A stretch of 64,000 bases of DNA from Incurvaria masculella (Eukaryota > Arthropoda > Insecta > Lepidoptera > Incurvariidae): assembly GCA_946894095.1 (NCBI GenBank), contig OX335657.1, positions 15,252,001-15,316,000 on the forward strand, written 5' to 3'. This document shows positions 58,854 through 64,000 of the stretch, one piece after another (position 1 is the first letter of the stretch; each line of letters begins with the position of its first letter). The notes below the pieces were generated by a model. It saw only the letters and a list, made by a program, of their open reading frames with translations. It ran no database searches and was not told the origin of the DNA. The translations under genes and the position numbers were made by a program.

Positions 58854-60765
58854 GCTGTCAACGTATGTACCTCCTAATCTAATCTAATTAGTTAAGCTGA
58901 ACTTGAATTTTGACATAAAGAAGACAACACTATAGGAAAATCTAAATGTGACTCGGAAAGCTGTTCACACAGTGACCTACGGACCGGCCGTGAAGATGCT
59001 ATCGGTATTGTGAGCTCAATTCGGACCACCATGGTCTCGCATTAGTGTCAAGTGGCCATTACGGTTTAGTTAGCTGCCGCCACCTTTTAGTTCACCTTTA
59101 TTAGCCCCGCTTGGTTGGTCCGACAGGGTGCTGTACCGTTGTGTGTGTGGTAGGCATAACGCGAGGCCGCGGGCGGAGGGCGGCGAGCGGGGAGCGAAGA
59201 GGACTGCTGTCTGGGCGCGGGGGGCCCGCCTACGGCAGTCTGAGCTCGCCCCACCTCGCGCCACCTACCGTCGGCGCCGTCAACTGACCTCATCTCTACC
59301 ACCATCCGCCATCGGCGCCATCAACTCACCTTGCCTCTAGCGCTGCGCAACTGTCGTCTATGCCTTACATTTGTAGACTTGGCTTAGATTCGTGTATGTA
59401 GGTATGCAATTGTTATAATTTTATGGATGTTAAACCATCTTGCTTCGTCGTAATGCAAATATGTGGGTATTGAAATGTATTTTATAATTTATTTAAAGGG
59501 GTGTTAGCATTGGATCACATTCAGTTCCACAATAGCGTAAGTGAAAGCACATTTTAATATTTTTAAAAAATAACTACAACCGATTTTTTAATTTCAAAAA
59601 TATGAAAGATAAATATGAAAGATAAAAAGATCAAAAATATGAAAGATTATGAAAGATAAATAAAAAGATAAATATGAAAAATAAAAAGTATTGGATTATT
59701 TTATAACAGTTTGGGTTTTAAGTTATTTTCAATTGAGTTAATATAACTTTCTGTGGCTGTGCATATGTCGATTCTCGTATGATCGCTTCTTGTAGCCAAT
59801 GGGATGAGGTTTAGTAGTTGACGGCATGCGACAGGCTGCTCTGCCCGTATCATTCTAATGTTAAGGTTTTAATAAATTAAGTCAATGCATTATGTTAGTC
59901 GGATAACCAATTTGTTTGTCTTTTATCATGAGACTTTATGACACTTGTAATGCATGGTCGAACTGTGACTGCAATGCAGTTTTGGTGCATTCGGTATGAA
60001 TAAAAAAAAAATCCCATATTTTTTTTATAAATAGCACAAAAATGTGTGAAGCATCTAATTTTTGGTCTTAAAAACAATACTGTAGAACCATAGTTCAGTT
60101 TCGGGTACAGAATCACCTCTACCCACTGATAACTGTACACTAGTGTGATTACTGAAAAATTTGACATACATTATTTTAATAAACTTGAACATTACATTTA
60201 GAAAACGGCAGAATCATTCTATTTGTGTATGTGGAGCTTACAAAATGTATGAAAGCACCAGAGAAAGTGGTATGTGACAGTGCAGAGTGTGGTCAGTCTC
60301 GAGATAATAGTTCTTTTTCTATGATCATTGCTCAATTGACCCATTTTCACCACCTACCTCGTCCCCTAGTGCATTCACGATGGAGACACATGAAGGAGAA
60401 AGTCCATTTTACTATGGAGACTAGTCTCAGCTTTTATTCCGTATTCCTTTCACAGATATGGATGAAACTTTTACATTTGAGTCATATTCGTACTGGATTG
60501 TGACGACTTTTAACAGTAACTCGTGATGTATATTCCAATATACATCATCAAATCCGATAAGATGTCATAGATGGCGATACTATCACTGCTGTGTAACTAT
60601 GCACTGTTCTAATGTGTAATGTGTGATGGATCTATTGGCTTACGCCCGTTTTCACCATGGTCGGTTACATTTGGGAATTTTGTTCCGAAAGTTTTCTTTA
60701 AGTTCACATGTAGCCGAAGTCTTTCGTTTGCACCATATTTTTTAAGGTGGCAGCTGAAGCTCCGT
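58854..60765 (+). other. Possible 3' UTR/flank, with a CpG-rich block
   Basis: 59155-59345 is strongly GC/CpG-rich. 59600-59690 is a simple AT repeat of GAAAGATAAATAT-like units. An AATAAA lies at about 59871. No coding gene recognised. Confidence 0.4.
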
Positions 60766-60797
60766 TAGGACCTTTTGGGTACGGAACCCTAAAAAAC
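60766..60797 (+). repeat. 3' end scrap of the SINE-like repeat
   Basis: TTTTGGGTACGGAACCCTAA followed by AAAAC. Confidence 0.6.
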
Positions 60798-63435
60798 ATT
60801 TTGCGTACTATTTCCATACACATTACATAAAGTGTGCCTGAATATGGACGATAGTCTTTAATCAGCACCAACAAAATTTAGATGCGTGTAGGAATTCAAA
60901 TAAGGTGATTTGCGGTATACATGGCGCATGGCAAACATATAGTTATTGCATTATATTAATTAACATAATCACATGATACAATTGTTCCAAAGTATGTTTT
61001 CTCTTCTGTTATTAGAAATATATGTAATCGTTTAAAATGCCATGTTGTGAAGTGCCTTATATTCAAATTCAGTAGACACTTCTGGAATTTCGAAATATGT
61101 ACCTACCATAATGAACAGTCAAGTGACACGTTTGTTCGTAATGGTCATGTTTGGGAGGACTCTACTCCAAAAATGGGCGCAAGAATTTCTTACCCGGACT
61201 AGCAACTTCATTAAATGGATATTACTGGACCATAAGGTAACGAATTCGTATATCAGATGCATTAACTTTTAGTTCTGAGAATACAACATTTTGCTTGGTC
61301 AAAATGAAACCACACGGTAAAAATAAATATTAACAAACACTTATTTGAGTAAGTATATGTACATATAAAGTTAAGGCACATTTGATGTGTTGAAAATATA
61401 CTTTGAAAACGATTGTGCTACGTATATTATAATTAAATATTGTAAAATTATCTTTCTCTGTTTTGGGAAAATGGCTGTATATTTAAGAGCACTCTGTACA
61501 TATGCCTGTATGTTCTTACATATTAGGTAGGTATCTAATATTATGATCGGCAGGAACTGTAAAAAAATATCCGTTTTCTATGGTTTGTATGGGCAGCTGT
61601 GGTGAATGTACATTTATTAGATATATAAAAGGGATTTCCATAAACCACTTGAAGTGAAAAAAGTGCCTTCCAGTATCTTGGAGAGTTTTGGCTGACACAA
61701 TTGGCGCATAATCTCTGTCAGCGCAAGGAGGATCTGACATCCAACTCTTGCAACCACATTAAATATTTTACAGATTTTAATCCCTACAGTACATCTTGAT
61801 ATTGTACTATGTTTTTTTTTGTAAGACCCTAGACTAAGTCTGGTTTTCACCAAGTGCTGATTTATTTTAATCAATACTTAAAGGCCTTTTATTACTAAAG
61901 TTCAGACCATCTTGTACGGAGATCAATTGCAAGGTGGTATGAAAGGCCCTTTAATGTGAAGATTAAGCTAATCAGTACTTGTTGGAAGAGACCTTTAGTA
62001 AAGACACACAGTCAACTAACGGATGAGGCCAAAATTGCTTACTACATAGTATGTCATGTGCGATCACAACCACTGCGGAGAATGCGTCAGGTATGTGAAA
62101 TTCTTTTAAATGATTGACCACCACTTCGTTCTGGGGCGACAATATTTCGCATGGTTTGTGGATTATCCCTGATTAAGATGTATCGGATTAGCTGAAAGTT
62201 AGTCAAATTGTTTTTTATATTGTCTTCAGAAAATGTCTATTCAAAACGCTTGCTGTGTTAATAATAATTAAAAAATATTCTTGGAGCTGATATGGAAAGT
62301 TTTCATGTCAAGCACTAATTTTTTACAATACGGTAGCTATAAATTCGTATTGATATTTGTACAACATACACATCCGAGACTGTTGGATGGCCATTCATTC
62401 TTGTTTGAGCGCAATCATGGTAATTTTGTGCACTTATGCTGATATTCAAAGACGGTTCTTTCTGACAGTTCCGAAGACTTTCTCGATGCCCGAGAACTGT
62501 CTTTGAATCTCAGCATTAGAGTGACGGTGCCACACGCTGTCTTCCAGAAACAATGAGAAAGTGCGAAGTAAAAAAAGTTATTTCTATTCCTCGTAAGTAC
62601 TCTATTTCACTAAAATTCATCCAATATGTATTTCACCTCTGCCGCTCCGTGTTTGCTTAGCTATGCCCAACAGTTGACGGTAGTGGATGAAAATACATTT
62701 TATCTTATCTCATTTCCATGATATTATTTTAGCTCTTAATTTTATTACATGAAGGTATTTTAATTTTGTTAGGTACTTACCTATTATAAATTAGTTGAGA
62801 ATAGTTTGCTTAGCACTTGAACTATGTGTTGGCTCAATGGAAATAAATACATATACCAAAAGAATACTACGCTGTTTTATTTATTTGAACTTCAGAATGG
62901 AAAGCCAGCTAGTAGTAAATGACAAAAAATCACACCTTTGTTGGTTATTCTGCTGCCTCAGAACCTAATGGCTGCGGTGGATGCCGGTGCTGGCTAAAGC
63001 GCGCAGCCCATACGGTTGCCTTTAATATATAAGATATAATAATAAACAAATAATATTGTAGATTAATTAAAGAGAAATATGTAAGTTTCTGGATTCTTCG
63101 GTTCTGGTTGTTTCTCAAATTAGGCAAATATGCAAACATCAACATCAATATTCATAACATTAGTTTGAACTTACTATTACAGGTTTCAAATAAAAAATCA
63201 TTCTTTTTTTTTATTTAAAAAAGAGTTCTAGTTTTTAAAACAAAATGGTTTTACTGGCGCTCTTATAGAAGTGAACGCAATCGGCTCACACTCGACAATA
63301 TGATCACAACCTTTTCCATGCAGGATATAGTCGGGTAGTCAGAGTGGAGCATGGAGGTGAAGAATTTAATTGATTTCCTCACCTCCATGGAGTGGAGAGT
63401 CTACCCATTGACCTCTACATTCTTTGCCTTTACCT
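60798..63435. other. No gene recognised
   Basis: 62437-62519 is a short hairpin (CAAAGACGGTTCTTTC against GAGAACTGTCTTTG). 63318-63408 is another (TGGAGCATGGAGGTGA against TCACCTCCATGGAG). The rest is anonymous AT-rich DNA. Confidence 0.45.
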
Positions 63436-63653
63436 AGGGTTGCCATCCGTCCGGGTTTCCTCGGATTTGTCCCAGTTTAGAGGGCATCCGGGGAGCGTCC
63501 GGGCAGGGCTTCATTTGTAGTCCGGGTTTACAAATTGACTGACTGTTTAAAAAACCTGTGGACATGTCCGGGTTATGGGCTCTAAAATCCGGGATTTTCA
63601 CGCGTATTTTCACGTCTTGTCCTGGTTGGCAAATTTTAGAGATGGCAACCCTA
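63436..63653. mobile_element. hAT-like MITE
   Basis: The ends TAGGGTTGCCATC and GATGGCAACCCTA are inverted repeats, about 218 bp apart. The flanks CCTTTACC and TCTCTACC could be a worn 8-bp target duplication (six of eight match). The body is CCGGG-rich. Confidence 0.65.
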
Positions 63654-63861
63654 TCTCTACCTAACAGAACGCGACGGTTCGCGCGAAATCCCAATGCTGG
63701 AAATCCCATACAACTCTTAGCTTGCAATAAATAAGAGTGAGAATCGAGCGTGCGTTACCTTTGGTTGACTACTGTGGGCTACGCATTGCACCGGAACATC
63801 GATATTTCTTTCGCTTTGGTATGTCGATGCACCGGAATAAGGAAGATAAAAAAGTTTATTG

Positions 63862-63975
63862 TAGGTGTCGCTCACGAAGGCTTCCGTACCATCTTTTACG
63901 CAAACTTACGCGTACAAAATTTACGCAAAAAAACAACTTTTGTTGTATGGCCTTTTTCATCTAAGGCTCTACCTA
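63862..63975 (+). repeat. Diverged SINE-like repeat fragment
   Basis: GTCGCTCACGAAGGCTTCCG, TACCATCTTTTACGC and TTTTGTTGTATGGCCTTTTT keep the spacing of the head and front of the family. Confidence 0.5.
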
Positions 63976-64000
63976 GACAATTCATTTCTTCCTACATGCT

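Noticed and set aside
59070..59340. Several overlapping ORFs in the GC-rich block after NPC1
   Set aside because: They are open in many frames at once because of base composition. No motif, start context or splice signal supports any of them.

Overview
The window is AT-rich animal DNA with GC-rich, intron-split exons. It is almost certainly from a moth or butterfly: it is full of a SINE-like repeat headed by GGCCAAGTGCGAGTCGGACT, which I know as typical of lepidopteran genomes, and it also carries TTAA-flanked MITEs, a mariner and a PIF/Harbinger element. No bacterial, plasmid or viral features were seen.

One large host gene dominates: a Niemann-Pick C1 (NPC1) sterol transporter on the + strand. 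I could place 17 coding exons between 19929 and 53374. All have GT-AG junctions and every reading-frame phase agrees, giving about 1253 residues. They cover most of the N-terminal cholesterol-binding domain, the proline-rich linker, 13 membrane segments including the sterol-sensing domain, and both large luminal domains. Only the first coding exon or exons (signal peptide and first cysteines) are missing, probably upstream of the window. The C-terminus can be read two ways: straight through to a stop at 53372, or spliced at 53305 to a phase-matched 27-residue tail at 58770-58853.

Inside NPC1 intron 15, on the opposite strand, three short exons (50518-50477, 49984-49950, 49313-49208) join in frame into a possible 60-residue protein that I do not recognise. 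Intron 14 (9.7 kb) is almost filled by a 9.06-kb structure with about 600-bp inverted ends, each built from three exactly 140-bp sub-repeats. Decayed RTE-type, jockey/CR1-type and Penelope-type reverse-transcriptase copies are stacked inside it.

Layout: 1-1500, retroelement tail, anonymous DNA and a SINE head; 1524-4518, a complete PIF/Harbinger element inserted in a SINE, whose transposase and MADF/BESS-type genes lie on opposite strands with an exon of each inside an intron of the other; 4519-19900, anonymous DNA with a mariner (7625-8878), several MITEs and SINEs, and a 1-kb 31-bp satellite (14549-15603) that appears to have grown from one end of a MITE; 19929-53374, NPC1; 53375-64000, the possible alternative NPC1 last exon and MITE remnants, with no other gene recognised.

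The only host function I can name is intracellular sterol export from late endosomes/lysosomes (NPC1). The rest is mobile DNA, some of which has changed the splice-site surroundings of NPC1: a copied donor after exon 10, a doubled acceptor before exon 7 and a MITE 28 bp after the exon 12 donor.
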